A stretch of DNA of 64,000 nt from Plantago ovata (GCA_028274465.1 CM051456.1:120110880-120174879); one strand, 5' to 3'; counted from the first letter of the stretch, positions 11,529 to 24,404 are shown. A program made the numbers and translations. Notes: generated by a model from the letters alone, not told the origin.

Positions 11529-13672
11529 TCATGGCAGAGATGTTTCCACTTTGCTACCATTCAGAATATTTGGAAGAGCAGGAACCGATGACTCTTCCTT
11601 TGGGGGAACCACAGTCTTCTTTTCTTCGGCTTCAGTCTTTGTTTTCGACTTGTCTTCTCCCTTCTTTGTGGGCTCCGATGACTTGTCCTGATATTTTTGT
11701 TTCTTATCTTCATCTTCATCTTTTCGCTTCCCCAGCCCAGCCTTCTCCCTAAGCTTTTCAAGCTTCTCAAAGATCCTCTGCCTTATGCTGGGATTTTTAG
11801 TGCGTGCTTCTGCAGGAGACACTGAGAGAAGCGTCAGTATGCCTAGTGCTGTCGCTGTTAAATTCATCATCTCTCTTCTAGATGTTGTATTGCTGGAGGC
11901 CTCTTGTGCCAAAGGTTTGTCCTTTCCTTTTACCTAAGGAAAACCACGAGATGCTTGAGCAAAGCAACATATAACAACGCAAGTAAACGGATTAACAGAA
12001 TCCTGAACGCACTTCATTTTAGTGAAATCATTGTGATACCGGAAACTATTAACTGAGTGCAAAGAAGCAATCTGCTTACCATGCTGATGTTATTGCAAGA
12101 ACTAAAGGGCCCAACATGTACAAATGCAAAGCAACACATGGAATTGTTTCTCAATCAGTACAAATGTTCTATACGAAAGAAAGTCAGCGATTATAATTCG
12201 CCCTTGAAGACATTCCCCTAAAATACAGAATGACAAGGATAGCAAAGTGACAATCAAAGATATGCAGAAATGGAAGTAGAATAGTACTGAGTAGATAAGC
12301 GTCAATTCTTCATTGAGATACAATCAGCAAGTATTGTAACAAAGTATATGCCTAATGCCCTGATAAGGGATAAATTGTTCAACTGATGACTGGTGTGCAC
12401 TATTTAGACAATTATATGGCAAAGGGATCAAAATCGGTGCAACAGATAACTAGGAGGGGACCCAGATAGACAACAGGCTGTTCAGTGCAGTTTTTGAAGG
12501 AAGCTATGTAATGAAGAATTAGGAGGATATAATCTAAGTAATGAAGCCTAAGTAATGAAAATGGTGTTTGATAATTCAGAATAATTGTTAACAGAATTGG
12601 TTCTTTGATATAACAGATGGATGAAGATCAATCAAAACAGTTGGTCTAAGAGTGGGGAGGAAACTAATATGAAATCCATCAAGGCAAAGGTCTCCCAAGT
12701 CCCAACTAAACACCCAACAGTAGGATGCTTTTACTTCTTTGCAAATTTGCAAGCATAGGTTCTCATACAATCAATCAATGAGCACCCTACTACCCCTGAG
12801 GCAGCAGACCTAGTAAGCACTCTAGTCTAGTCCATGAGGTTTGCTCTTTTAAACCTTGGAATATGAAGATAGAGAGATCCTTTAAGTGACCTCACTTACA
12901 AACTACAATGAGGTTACGAGAACAAGGCAAGTGTGAAATATGAGCACAGCCTGGGAAGTTATGACTCCCATCCTCCATATGGGTTTTAAGTGTTTAACCT
13001 TCACGCAAGGCGTAGAGAAATACTCGGTTGTTACTAAGGCTAGCAAAACGGTCTTTGGCTAATGTATTAGCGAACATACTATAGATTAACAACTGCAAAA
13101 GTGACCATATATGCACAAATCAATCCACTATCCAAGAACAGCAGAAATACTTCTCTACTGTACTACACATACAAAACAATAGATGGAAAATACACTCACA
13201 TTGTCACAGAAACAATAGTATAACAAAGAGCTGCTAACGATACTCCATTACCAATACTTGTTGCATCCGGAGCTAACTTCATTAACACAATAACAATAAT
13301 CACATAAAAATCACAAAAAACAGCCCAACAAGTAATTATCCAATATTTCCCAAATAAAGCTTGAATCTTCTTTATGCTGATTAAAGTACTGCATCCTCCC
13401 CAAATAATATACGGGAGCACGGTATCATACAAGAATAAAAAAACAATGAGCTGATTATGACAGATAGCAAAAAAACTACAAATAAATATAAACTTTGACT
13501 TGAAGAAACAAAGAAAGAACTGATCAGAGGAAAAAAAGAGTAATACCTGAAGAAGGGGAAGAGCTGGTTGTTGTCTGTTGATAACCATTGTGGGTTTTGA
13601 GTGGGTCCCATTAGTTGGTGCTCCCGTCGGAGGGAGGCTGCAGATGATCGGCTTGAGGGCAGTCAGAGACAT
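11529..13672 (-). CDS. Probable chloroplast (thylakoid) small basic/acidic-tail protein, two exons
   Basis: Exon 1 is 13672-13547 (42 codons: MSLTALKPIICSLPPTG...) and exon 2 is 11933-11529, with a 1613-bp intron. The junction is phase 0 and the product has 176 residues. The N-terminus is rich in Ser, Thr and Pro and poor in acidic residues, like a plastid transit peptide. A twin-Arg segment (SRREMM) before a hydrophobic stretch (LTATALGILTLLSVSPAEA) with an A-x-A end looks like a Tat-type thylakoid signal. The predicted mature part begins RTKNPSIRQRIFEKLEKLREKAGLG and continues as a highly charged Lys/Glu-rich, probably disordered tail. I do not recognise a named family, so function is unknown. 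The intron 3' part contains a possible 22-nt exon near 12090, but using it would put a stop in frame. Confidence 0.7.
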
Positions 13673-13799
13673 TTTCCGGCGAAGTGGAGTGAGAGTGAGT
13701 TAGTTACGGTCAAACTTGCAATGAGCTTTCTTTCGTTCTTTCTTTCGAAACGAAGTAGGTGGAAGAATTAAAAATCATACCTACAATGAGTTTCACGTG

Positions 13800-14312
13800 G
13801 ATGGTCTACGATGACTCCACGAGTTTTGATGCACTAATTTCCTATATTCCAAATTAAATTTAACACTTTTGTTGAGTTTTTCAAAAAATTGTTTAAACTT
13901 CAAAATAAACTGCTAGAAAATTTATAAGAAAGTTTATAATAATGAGAGTGGAAACGATATATTATACTATTTTTTAAATTATTTTTTTAATTACTGATTA
14001 GTTTTAATTTGAAGTAAAATGAATTCTTGAAAAAAGTCACTAAAATAAATTGATAAACTTGAGTTGAGCTTCTCGTACGTGTAAACAATAAATTAAATTT
14101 AAGTTTATCATTGACCCATTTCTTAACAAACATTCAGGTGAGGTTCTCATGTGCAATATTTAATCACACCATACCATATACATAAACAATATAAACAATA
14201 TAAGGTGATGCAGTGGAATGGAATTGAATTGGAGAAACATATATGCATAGTTCAATTCATAAGGTCTTTTAGGGTGATGTAAGAACATGTGTAGACTGTA
14301 GTCGATATAAAG
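13800..14312. other. AT-rich intergenic sequence
   Basis: This is the promoter side of the thylakoid-protein gene. I see no further gene or clear element. Confidence 0.4.
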
Positions 14313-14456
14313 TACTCCCTTCATTCTCTCAGAAGATTCCTAGTTTGACTTTTTTTTTCCTCAATAGCTTTCAACTTTAAATCTCGATTACTCTTAAACT
14401 ATAATGATAAAGTATGTAATGAAATTAAATTATGAAAATTTAGTTTCTATATGAGT
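14313..14456 (+). mobile_element. Truncated Stowaway-like MITE
   Basis: It begins TACTCCCTTCATTCTCTCAGAAG, then TCAACTTTAAATCTCGATTACTCTTAAACTATAATGA, matching the left half of the MITE at 24405-24659. The right end is missing. Confidence 0.5.
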
Positions 14457-14679
14457 AGTAAAGTAAGACATTTAGCATTTAGGTGACATATTTTTATGAA
14501 TTATGTGAAGTCGACTTGCAGAAATTACTTGGGCCATACCATCGGGCTGACCATGCATTGTTAGCCCACTACGATGTGCTTTCGTATATTAAGTGTACAT
14601 TAACGGCGGTGTATAGTTACCGACTAAATTTGTCTAAGAGAAGTAAATGCAACATGTTTCCAACTTTCCATTAACATGT

Positions 14680-14910
14680 CTGACTTGTTAGCGGTTCGGA
14701 AAGGGCTGAGGCTTACTTGGGACAGGAGGTATGAACGAACACCACTGGGCAACGGCGGAGTTTGCCAACAAATTGCCATTCTTACAAGAAATGGCCTTGG
14801 GCAATGAAAATAATACATACTAAAAGATATGGCAATGGGTGTGCGGACCATTTAGCGAAGATGGGACAAAACATGGAGGCTGAAGGGGCGGCCGAACCCA
14901 GCCCATGATG
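14680..14910 (+). pseudogene. Remnant of a LINE RNase H domain
   Basis: Two segments translate to the hallmark helices of plant non-LTR RNase H. DLLAVRKGLRLTWDRRYE (from about 14680) matches the A-(L/V)R-GL-LAW-D helix. GNGCADHLAKMGQNMEAEG (from about 14832) matches the N-CAD-LA-MG motif. The two lie in different frames with stops between, so this is a dead L1-type fragment on the plus strand. Confidence 0.65.
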
Positions 14911-16379
14911 AAACAAAAGTCTTGTAGTGCAAACTTCCGATTATTTTTATATTAGCATGTGTTTTTTGATAATTTTAATATTTTGTAATTAGCCTAGTTA
15001 GGGTGAATTTTTTTTTCTCGGTACGCCCCTGATGGAGGGGATACGCCTTTGGGACGAACGAACGAACCCCCCTCATCTTTAGTTTCCTTGTTGCATAAAG
15101 ATAGTGAGGACATCCGTATAATTTACTATTAATTATTAGTTGTACGGTTTTATTCTTAAGAAGGAAAAGAAAAAAAAAAAAAAAAAAACCTACGTAATGT
15201 GCGTACGTGAAAGCGTAGCATATAGTTGGTGACATGGTGGGCTATAAATATAGCAACAAGGTTGCATTTCTTCCTTTCATTTTGGCTTCATGCGAGCCAG
15301 GAAAAAATAATTAATTCCTCGAAATTTTGATAGATGCACAAAGTTCACCATGTAACAACTAACAAGAGTGTTAATGCGTACCTGCACAAGAAAACAACAG
15401 GAAGAACATACAATCAACAACAAACAATTGGTTCGCAATTTTTACAACTTGAACGCAAACGAACTAAACTACTGTTTACAATCGAAAATGAATAGGAAAA
15501 ACGCGAAATATTTTCTAACATAACCCCGTAAATTAAACGACTCCTCTTCCACAAGTTCCTTTTGTTTTTCAGAGGCATCATGCAGTATACACTATACATA
15601 AATATATACTGAAGATGTAAAAATCATACCTTAAATTGCTTGTGATACTGCATATTCATTCGCTGCAAATTATGTTGGAAGGTATTGATTTCCATGCAGA
15701 CAATTGGGAAACCAGCAGTCCTCTGCATCTTCCCTTTGTTTCGTTCATCTGTCGACCTTAATTATATCCCAATCCCATCCATGGATCTTAAACTAACATT
15801 CCACAATCACATACTCATCACATTACGTTATTCTCAGGTGCAGTTAAGTAGATCAGTTTTCATATATACAACCAACCAGTTCTCTGTTCTTCCATATATG
15901 TAATATGTAGAACCATAAATTTACTTCACCAAATAAGAAAACTTAACAGGCAAGCAATGAGATGAAGCTAGACAAAAATAGTGAACTCCTAATTTATGTT
16001 CCCATTTCCCAATATGGTCCGTCCTTCTCAGACACCTGATCGATGTACATGTAAACCCAATTAAACTAAAGTATTAATTGCACCAGATACCAAGGGGAAC
16101 ATGCATATGGATGTAGGCCTTTAATTTTGAAACAAAGACTTGAGAGGTAAACTATCCCGATTGCTATTTGACTAGCAATTATAGAATTGCACATATTTTA
16201 TATGTTGGAGTGTGTGTGTGTATATATATATATGACAGTCATGCATTATTAATATAATTAATAATGATTAAATAAGATGAAGAAGTAGGTGGTGCACATA
16301 TATACTTCAACATGCACATCGAGGAAAAAACTAACTACTTTTGTGCCATTACATGAACATAATTATATACTCCGTGATA

Positions 16380-16546
16380 CTCCCTCCGTTTTCTCAGAAG
16401 TGTTCTGGTTAACAATTTTCAACTTTGACTCAAAATTGAAAATTGAAAGCGGGAGTCATTATAGTTTAAGAGGAATCGGAAGTCAAAATTGAAAGTTATT
16501 GACCGAAAAAATTCAAAACAGGACACTTCTAAAAAAACGGAGGGAG
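16380..16546. mobile_element. Stowaway MITE inside the MIR858 locus 1 loop
   Basis: Terminal inverted repeats CTCCCTCCGTTTT and AAAACGGAGGGAG are flanked by TA at 16378-16379 and 16547-16548, giving a 167-bp element. The internal sequence is itself a near-perfect foldback (TCAACTTTGACTC / GAGTC..TTGAAAG). Confidence 0.9.
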
Positions 16547-17626
16547 TACTATTGACTACCATCCCATGGAAGGACCGGTGTAGACGTTAATTTTGCCTTT
16601 CTCTATTCCACTACAAATTAAACATCCATCAATACATGCAATCTAGCTAGACAACAATTATTTATTTATTAGCTCACGTACTGCCATTCACTCAAATTCT
16701 CTCTCTAAAAAACAATTATTTGTTTATTAATTTTAAACGTGCAAATTATATTATAGCTTTGAAATCTATGCAAGTGTTAGCTAGTTCATATCCTTGATTT
16801 CATATCTCAGTTTTATAAAATACCCAAACAATATATGCAATGCACTGGAGAAAAATTATAAAATCTGCAGCTATTATAGAATTCGAGAGTATACATATAC
16901 GGGATATACCATGCGCGAACATGAATATAAGGTGGTGTGGGTGTATTTGGAGTTATAAGGCGGTAAATGAGTAGTATAGGATTAAAACTAGGGTAGAGTA
17001 AATTTGACGTTTGAATCAAGTCGGCCTTAAATCAAACATTTCCTTAGAAAATGGTAAACATATATTGTGCAGTTATTTGTTATCTCTGGGATCGTTACAT
17101 TGATATCTAAGTATCTAACCATACCTTGCAAAATTCTACACATGGAGACGGGGGGAGGATCTTGGATTCAATAGAGGGCAACTCTCTTAAGTATAGAAAA
17201 CATAAAATGATAAGTAATCTCACTAAATTAACCAAAACAGACAAGAACTAATGAAGAATCCGTAATATATTGGGGTTTTGGATCTTGAAAAAGAAAAATA
17301 TTTTAATTAGTTTTTCCTCCATACCTACCAAAGACATTGCTCCATGATCGATTCATGAGTTTTTTATAATGATATACATGAAGAAGGTAGGTATGTATAT
17401 ATTTGATCATGGACAAACATAAATCATCTTAGAAATCTCTTTTATCAAACCAAACAATCTAATTAATATCACATGCATATATACTCTATGTAATCAAAGA
17501 AACATCGACTTAAACATATATATATGGAGGAATTAAAATACTAAAGTGCAGTGAGTGTGTGTGTATATATATACCTAGATAGGGTTTATAAGTGAAATTT
17601 AGGGGCTGGCCGGCCGGGCCGTAAAT

Positions 17627-17648
17627 TAAGGTCGAACAGACAACGAAG
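17627..17648 (-). ncRNA. miR858: miR858-like mature sequence, locus 1
   Basis: The minus-strand reading CTTCGTTGTCTGTTCGACC and following TTA matches the miR858 core as I recall it. It is identical to the copy at 36322-36343. Confidence 0.75.
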
Positions 17649-17955
17649 CAAAGGTTAACTGCAACGAAAGACTGCTCGCTTCACAATCATAGCATTGAAA
17701 ACATTAACCTCATCATCATTCTTTTTCCAATTCCAACCTGCTGCTGGACTGTTGTAATTCATAACAAAATCATCATTAAACAAGAAATATATAATCTTCT
17801 CATTGAAATATTTATATATATGAACTGAAGTAGATGATGGATGATGATGAATATAGGAAAGAAGATTACCAGAACTTCTTGATCAGAATCTGAACGAACG
17901 ATCGTCAAGGGTTGCTTGCTTATTATTTTCTCCTACTCTTGCAGATCCTTTTCTT

Positions 17956-17968
17956 ATTTTATAGACCC
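17956..17968 (-). promoter_or_regulatory. TATA box of putative MIR858 locus 1
   Basis: The minus strand reads TCTATAAAATAAG. This is a good plant TATA box, about 310 bp upstream of the miRNA arm, and supports minus-strand transcription. Confidence 0.5.
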
Positions 17969-18764
17969 GGAAAGGGAAATATAATTTCTCACAAAGTGTT
18001 TGACACGTGTGAGATAATACTAAACTACGGAGAGTACTGTATTACGTTTGATATTTTAAATTCAACACTTCATTTTGTTAGCTTTTTTGAAAGTTTGTTT
18101 GACTTTATATTAATTTTAAATGATATCGAATTGAGTTATAAAATATTTTATGTTATAAAAATTTAAATAGTATAATTTAAAATTTTTAAAAATATATTTT
18201 TAAAATTAATTTTTCAGCCCTGTATGTATTAATTTGAAGTTAAACGATACCTAAAATACTCCAAAATGGGGAATATATTAAAATACTTCACAAGATGGGG
18301 AATATATTAAATAAAAAATAACAAATCCACTTGTACTATGGTTTTATTCATGTCGTCGACGTCGACTTTTCTTAAATGTTTTGGGAGGTTATGAATCTTC
18401 ATTGAGATAATAAATGATGTATCGAATTGGAGAAATCCCTGTTAGCCGCTTGGGCTGCCCCCAAAAAAACAACTAGAACCGGGTGAGAACTGTTTACAGC
18501 CGGTGAACCGCTGGTTTTTGCAATTTTGAACACCTTTTGGGGAAAGAAATAATTCAACTTGAGGGCTATATTTTGCAAGAGAAAAACAACCCTAAAATCT
18601 CTAAAACCCCTACTTCATGTTTTCTCGTTTACCGTCACTACTCACTACTCACTACTCACTTCTTTTCCATTTGGAGTCTTATGATGCATACCTAGCTAAT
18701 TCAAGTTTGAGCTTATAAATTTTGGTTGATTTTACTTAAAAGTTATGAAAAAATCTGATTTTAG

Positions 18765-19513
<749 letters not shown>

Positions 19514-19699
19514 AAGGAGATTTTTTGATATCACACACTAAAACTCAAGTTTAGAAATATACAAATTTTTTAATAAAAGCAATAATCACTTCATTATTGA
19601 AAAGTTACCTTATTTAACATTTTATTTGCCATGCTTAGCTCCATTGTTTTCTTAGAAACATAATATCTTGTCATTTCACTTAAGTTTAAGTTGAGGGGT

Positions 19700-19990
19700 G
19701 GACGACAACGAACCGCAACACAGTTGGTAAACTACTTCACTTCCAACCAATATGTTGGGGGTTCGAGTGACCATGGAAGTAAATGGGAAAACATTATTGA
19801 TTCTCACTTTGCCGATTAGAAAAAGAAAAGGTTCAGGGGTGAACATCGTGGGGTGTTTGTCTTCGTGCCCCCTAGAATTTCAAATGAATGTTTTTGTAGC
19901 TAAAATTGTCGATTTTCAAGAACTCCCCCCCCCCTCCCGAACTATATATATGTAATTTGGCCCCACTCCAAATTCTAAATCCGTCTCTGC
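19700..19990 (+). repeat. tRNA-derived SINE-like sequence
   Basis: CAGTTGGTAAACTACTTCAC resembles an A-box region, and GGGGGTTCGAGTGACC near 19758 a B-box, at tRNA-like spacing. The tail has poly-C and ends CCAAATTCTAAATCCGTCTCTG. No clean target duplication was seen. Confidence 0.4.
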
Positions 19991-20659
19991 TTAATTTCAA
20001 TTCAAATTCATTAATCTCTTTTTTTTAGCAAAACTTACTAGATGACATTGTTAAAATAAGAAAAATTTTCATAAAGAACCCCTGTTAGTGCATGCCATTT
20101 CAATTTTCCCCTACTAGTTGAACTATTACATTTTACCTCATTTAAGTTGAATAAAGAGCTAGTACCAAAATAATGATTTAAAAGAGTTACGAAACAAATA
20201 TACAACTCTTATATTCACCGACGTACATGTAATCCATTCTTGAAAGTACAATTAAAGGTGATGATAGGTGATGTGCTTTCTCACTAGACATTTGATTGGT
20301 GTGATTCAATTTCGTCCATCATTAATTCACGTATACTGCTACTAGTGCCTTAGTGTTGGGGAGTTGATCAGAGAGTTTGTTTGTGTTTGAGGTCACAAAG
20401 AGAAACACGTGAGAGGGAAAAGAGTTGACTGATTGGTGAGATCGAGCATATCATCATCCATATATAGTCGGAGTTATAGTAGTCGGATGGTATGGGTGTT
20501 AGAGTAACAAAGAGAGATCGAAGATTCGAACCATATGTAATCATAAGGTGGTATATATAAAAGTAGAATAATTAGATTTGCCATTAAGAAAAAATCATAT
20601 GTACTAACTTAGCTTGGTCGCTCCATTAAGTTTGTTTTTTGTACAACTTTTACGAAATG

Positions 20660-20760
20660 TGTTGTATGTTTTTTTCTTTTTTGGAAACATCAAAACTTTA
20701 TGACGAATTAAAAGTAAAAATTACAAAGAGCATAAGAAATAAGAAATGCTTCCACGAATT
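20660..20760 (-). mobile_element. 3' end of a LINE/SINE retroposon (hairpin family)
   Basis: Read on the minus strand it ends in an A-rich tail after ...CATTTCTTATTTCTTATGCTC... It is a diverged member of the GAGCAT-N5-ATGCTC hairpin family seen across the window. Confidence 0.4.
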
Positions 20761-21167
20761 GTGTTGTATAATTCATTTGCGTTAATAATTAAAATTAAAT
20801 GAATTTAATAAATGATAGATAAGAAAAAAGTAGGAAATATAAAATGAATGCACTCGGGTGAACCCACGGGATGGCTTGTGGGGCGTTTGTCCTCCTAAAA
20901 TTTGTGTGAATTTCTTTTCATATAAAATATTTTTAATATTTTAAAATTTCACTCTCCCTTCCCCTAAAATTTCACTCTCCCTTCCCCTTTTCCCCAAATT
21001 TCAAAATATTCACATACAGTATATAATTTCATAACCTCCAAGGCTCCCAATTCAAATTATGAACCCGTTTTCTGAATGTAATGAACATAAAAGTAAAATA
21101 TGGGTAGGAATGGAGTATCATGTGCATTCCTTACCTCAATTTCCAACGTCCTAATTCCATGGAACAC

Positions 21168-21358
21168 CAGGGTGGACCCAGAATTTAGAACTAGAGAGCG
21201 AAATTATATGTATATGATTTTTCGAAGGTTCAGGAGACCAAAATTTCAAAAATCATGTATATATTACCTATAAAAAAAACTTGAAAAATCATAACACTAC
21301 ATATAAATTTTTTTTTAAAGTTGTTTGGAGGCGGACGCCGCCACCTGCCCCGCCACTG
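21168..21358. mobile_element. Short hAT-like element with CAGGGTGGACCCAG/CCCCGCCACTG ends
   Basis: The imperfect terminal inverted repeats resemble those of the clean hAT-like element at 53993-54403. GGAACA adjoins both ends and may be a target duplication remnant. Confidence 0.45.
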
Positions 21359-21654
21359 GAACATTGTCATATACTAACAACAAAAAATGGCATGGGTCAA
21401 TGACCCTTCAACACGTTAATTAATTATGTACTAGTATAGTACTAATAGCTGGCCAGGTAAGGTATTATAATTAAACTGATCAAATTGGTATGTCGTGTTA
21501 TCGGATCAAAATTAGGATAAATTCTCAGATAAATTCTCAACAAGAAATATGTGTATTTCCTACTCCTATATTATTATGTGCAGACAGTGCAGGCACGTAT
21601 GATCATGTTTCGACAAAGTCATCATCACAGTACAAACAAAGTTACATCACTACA

Positions 21655-21927
21655 TTTATAAAGTCCCAATCAATTTTTTACGTATTTTTCTTTTGGACGT
21701 CCCAATCAATTTTTTACGTTTCCATTTTGAAAAGTACCCCACATCCCATCTATATTATTTAAACATGGACCCCACTTTTACACTTTTTTATCTCCACTCA
21801 TATCTCACACTCTTTTAATCAACTACCCCACATTTACATACAATATTAATATAACACTACCAAACAAAACCATTCATTAAAAACCGTGTAAAAAGCAAAC
21901 GTAGGCTTATCATTGGGACGGAGGGAG
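21655..21927 (-). mobile_element. Stowaway MITE (same family as 45341-45612)
   Basis: The right end is GGGACGGAGGGAG followed by TA. The internal order (GTACCCCACATCCCATCTA, ATGGACCCCAC, CTACCCCACATTTACATACAATATTAATATAACACTACCAAAC) is the reverse complement of the element at 45341. The left end is partly duplicated (CCCAATCAATTTTTTACGT twice, 21664 and 21701). Confidence 0.75.
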
Positions 21928-22065
21928 TATTTATATAAGTACTGCATAAAATTCACTTGACCACATAAAAATTCTGTAAATGTTCCTACACGTAGATTTA
22001 TTGTCGATCCATATTGCACATTGACACTTGACACCAACAACTTAGATGTATATATTACCGTAATT

Positions 22066-22225
22066 AATACCTCAAAATTTGATAGAATTTAAAGGATTGA
22101 CAACGCTATTTATGCCAACAAGTTGTATTATTATTTTTTTTAGACTCCATCCAATTAAACAAACTCTAAAGTTAAGTGTGCGTGCTCTGACAGAATTTTA
22201 GGATGGGAGATCTATTGCGATCGGA
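22066..22225 (+). mobile_element. Third Cassandra LTR fragment with 5S rRNA-like core
   Basis: GAATTTAAAGGATTGACAACGCTATTTATGCCAACAAG is the Cassandra LTR lead-in. AAAGTTAAGTGTGCGTGCTC...TTTTAGGATGGGAGA (22169-22210) is clearly derived from 5S rRNA (internal promoter region). The sequence then diverges. Confidence 0.65.
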
Positions 22226-22761
22226 TTGGATCTATTCGAATTTGATCCGTCCGCAGGCCTAACACCAACCAAAACAAAAAATATAAACGAACTGCCTATC
22301 ACCTCAAAGATCTAAACAAAGCAATGGCTCACACACCAAATTCTTAAAGTTTACTCTAGGGAATACTATATTACTAAATTTCAACCAAAACCAAATATGA
22401 TATTTAAACTTTTCAATCCATCACCACGACTGCAAAATATAATGAAACCTCAACTTATTCCTTGCCTTCCATAATAACCACGTCAAACATAACCAAAATG
22501 CTTTCCTAGAAGTAAGATTCTTTTTCGCCAACCTTTGGTGATTTCGAAGATGATTTAAAGGATTCGACCCATTCACCTGCATTTTGACTCCAAACCATTG
22601 GTATTAACGCAACCCATGCCTTCTTCGCCTTCTCACACTAAAATAAAACATGCCTGAGTTGTTTCATTCTCGCATTATCAATGAACTATGAATGACTCTT
22701 CTATCTTAAAGGTTTGTCATAGATCTTCGATCTTAAACTGCTTTCCATACAAAAGTCGAAA

Positions 22762-23782
22762 TGTAAGAATGTGCATCGATGCCTTCTCATTAATCACCAA
22801 GGATATATATATACAACGAAATCCACTATTCTAGGCTATATTCTAGGACAGATATACATTCGTAATACATTCCTAATACATTCCTATCTCTACATTGTCC
22901 TATGTAACTCCTATGTTCTAACACTCCCCCGCAGTCGAAACGGGAGGCGGACGAACATTGAGACTGGAACGAAAGTCTTCAAACAAGACCAAAGGCAATC
23001 CCTTCGTAAAAATATCCGCAATCTGATAACGAGAGGGAACATGATGAACACGAACCTCACCACGGGCAACCTTTTCGCGAACAAAATGTATATCTAACTC
23101 GATGTGCTTTGTACGCTGATGCTGGAAGGGATTGCCGGTGAGATAAATTGCAGAGACATTGTCACAGTAGACAAACGTAGCCTTGCGCACCGGACACAGA
23201 AGCTCAAGGAGAAGATTCCGGAGCCAGCATGACTCGGCCACAACATTAGCGACGCCACGATACTCGGCCTCAGCACTCGAGCGGGACAATGTTGCTTGAC
23301 GCTTGGCGGACCAGGAGATCATGTTGTCACCCAAGAAAACACAATAACCGGAGGTAGAACGGCGAGTGTCGGGGCAGCCGGCCCAGTCGGCATCAGTATA
23401 TGCCACAGGATCATTAAGAGAGGAAGGAGTGAGATGGAGTCCAAGAGACAGAGTGCCTTGGACATAGCGTAAGATACGCTTGAGAGCCTCCATATGTTCA
23501 GTGCGTGGATCATGCATGTGAAGACATACCTGTTGAACCGCATAGGATAAATCAGGGCGAGTGAAGGTGAGATACTGAAGCGCTCCAGCTAAACTTCGAT
23601 CAGCGGAGATCAGAAACCTAACTTGATACCATGTAAGAATGTGAATCGATGCCTTCTCATTAATCACCAAGGATATATATATACAACGAAATCCACTATT
23701 CTAGGCTATATTCTAGGACAGATATACATTCGTAATACATTCCTATCTCTACATTGTCCTATGTAACTCCTATGTTCTAACA
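22762..23782 (-). mobile_element. Internally deleted Ty1-copia retrotransposon with both LTRs
   Basis: Its LTRs are 23632-23782 (5') and 22762-22923 (3'), running TGTTAGAACA...TTCTTACA on the minus strand. They differ by one 11-bp indel and about one base, so the insertion is young. Directly after the 5' LTR is a primer-binding site TGGTATCAAG, and directly before the 3' LTR a polypurine tract GCGGGGGAG. Only the RT end and RNase H remain inside. Gag, protease, integrase and most of RT are deleted at a junction near 23600. Flanks show a possible 5-bp target site (CGAAA/TGAAA). It can move only with help in trans. Confidence 0.9.
22918..23610 (-). CDS. Copia polyprotein fragment: RT end plus RNase H
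   Basis: The frame reads RSLAGALQYLTFTRPDLSYAVQQ (end of RT), then the RNase H part AYTDADWAGCPDTRRSTSGYC, ISWSAKRQATLSRSSAEAEY, YCDNVSAIYL and RTKHIELDIHFVRE, ending in ...IADIFTKGLP. It is intact to the natural C-terminus. The N-terminal residues from the listed Met come from leader sequence after the PBS, joined by the deletion, so no natural start remains. It is probably not translated as a full enzyme. Confidence 0.85.
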   Translation of the reverse strand: MSADRSLAGALQYLTFTRPDLSYAVQQVCLHMHDPRTEHMEALKRILRYVQGTLSLGLHLTPSSLNDPVAYTDADWAGCPDTRRSTSGYCVFLGDNMISWSAKRQATLSRSSAEAEYRGVANVVAESCWLRNLLLELLCPVRKATFVYCDNVSAIYLTGNPFQHQRTKHIELDIHFVREKVARGEVRVHHVPSRYQIADIFTKGLPLVLFEDFRSSLNVRPPPVSTAGEC

Positions 23783-24404
23783 TGAAAGACCAAATTATTT
23801 CCAACCAAGAATTGTCCACCACTTGACTTTTTGCTCGTGAAGCAAGAATGAATAAGCGGATTTTGTATCATACCCTCCGCTTGAAGAAATCTTCCACCAC
23901 CACCTATCTTTAATACAAGGATCGAAAGAGCAATCGTCAATAATAAGAAATCAAATACCTCTCCAATTCTTCTTCTCATGAGAACAATGTCCTTCTCCGC
24001 TGGAAGACCAAATCTCCGCCCCCCCCCCCCCCGGAAACTAAACAAGACTTATTCTCTACTAGATAAAAAAAAGTTTTGGAAAAACCTCCTTAAATCACAC
24101 CGTCACCTACCCAAACATCTTCCCAACACCTGCCTTTTTTAATTAAAAGCAATTGTCGAAGAACCACCCCCCCCCCCCCATATAAGGTCCCTCCACAAAC
24201 TAGAACCACACACCCAATATTAGATTAGAGGGGCTTTGGGTGAAGGTTATTCGTTCAAAATATGAGAATTTTGATAGGTGTGTTAATTAATACTCTAGGG
24301 TTCATGGGATCAATCACCTCAAAGTGGATAATTATATCTAATTTATTGCTAGTTTTGTAATGTTTTTAAAATTGTAATGTTTTGATCTATAATATAATAA
24401 TATA

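Larger units (their letters stand above)
15685..17705 (-). ncRNA. MIR858: Putative MIR858 locus 1 (long-loop hairpin)
   Basis: Two inverted arms of about 80 bp are at 15685-15766 and 17622-17705. On the minus strand the 5' arm carries TTCGTTGTCTGTTCGACCTT (within 17627-17648), which I recognise as miR858, a regulator of R2R3-MYB genes of flavonoid and phenylpropanoid control. The 3' arm (star side, about 15738-15760) is complementary with several mismatches, and complementarity continues outward (GCAGTC core). The loop is about 1.85 kb, much longer than usual, and contains a Stowaway MITE at 16380-16546. A TATA box lies about 310 bp upstream of the miRNA arm. The same 5' arm sequence is repeated exactly in locus 2. 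Splicing or a long foldback would be needed for processing, so the locus may also be non-functional. Confidence 0.72.
22430..24020 (-). pseudogene. LINE reverse-transcriptase C-terminal (zf-RVT) remnant, split by a copia insertion
   Basis: The minus strand upstream of the copia element (23790-24020) reads GGYDTKSAYSFLLHEQKVKWW, typical of the region before the LINE zinc-binding domain. Downstream (about 22500-22660) it reads HVLF*CEKAKKAWVALIPMV, the H-LF-C-A--W zinc-binding block, with a stop. Frames are broken. The copia derivative at 22762-23782 sits between the two parts. Confidence 0.65.

Noticed and set aside
12090..12112. Possible 22-nt micro-exon in the thylakoid-protein gene
   Set aside because: It has AG and GT borders but brings an in-frame stop. 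Direct splicing of the two exons keeps frame.
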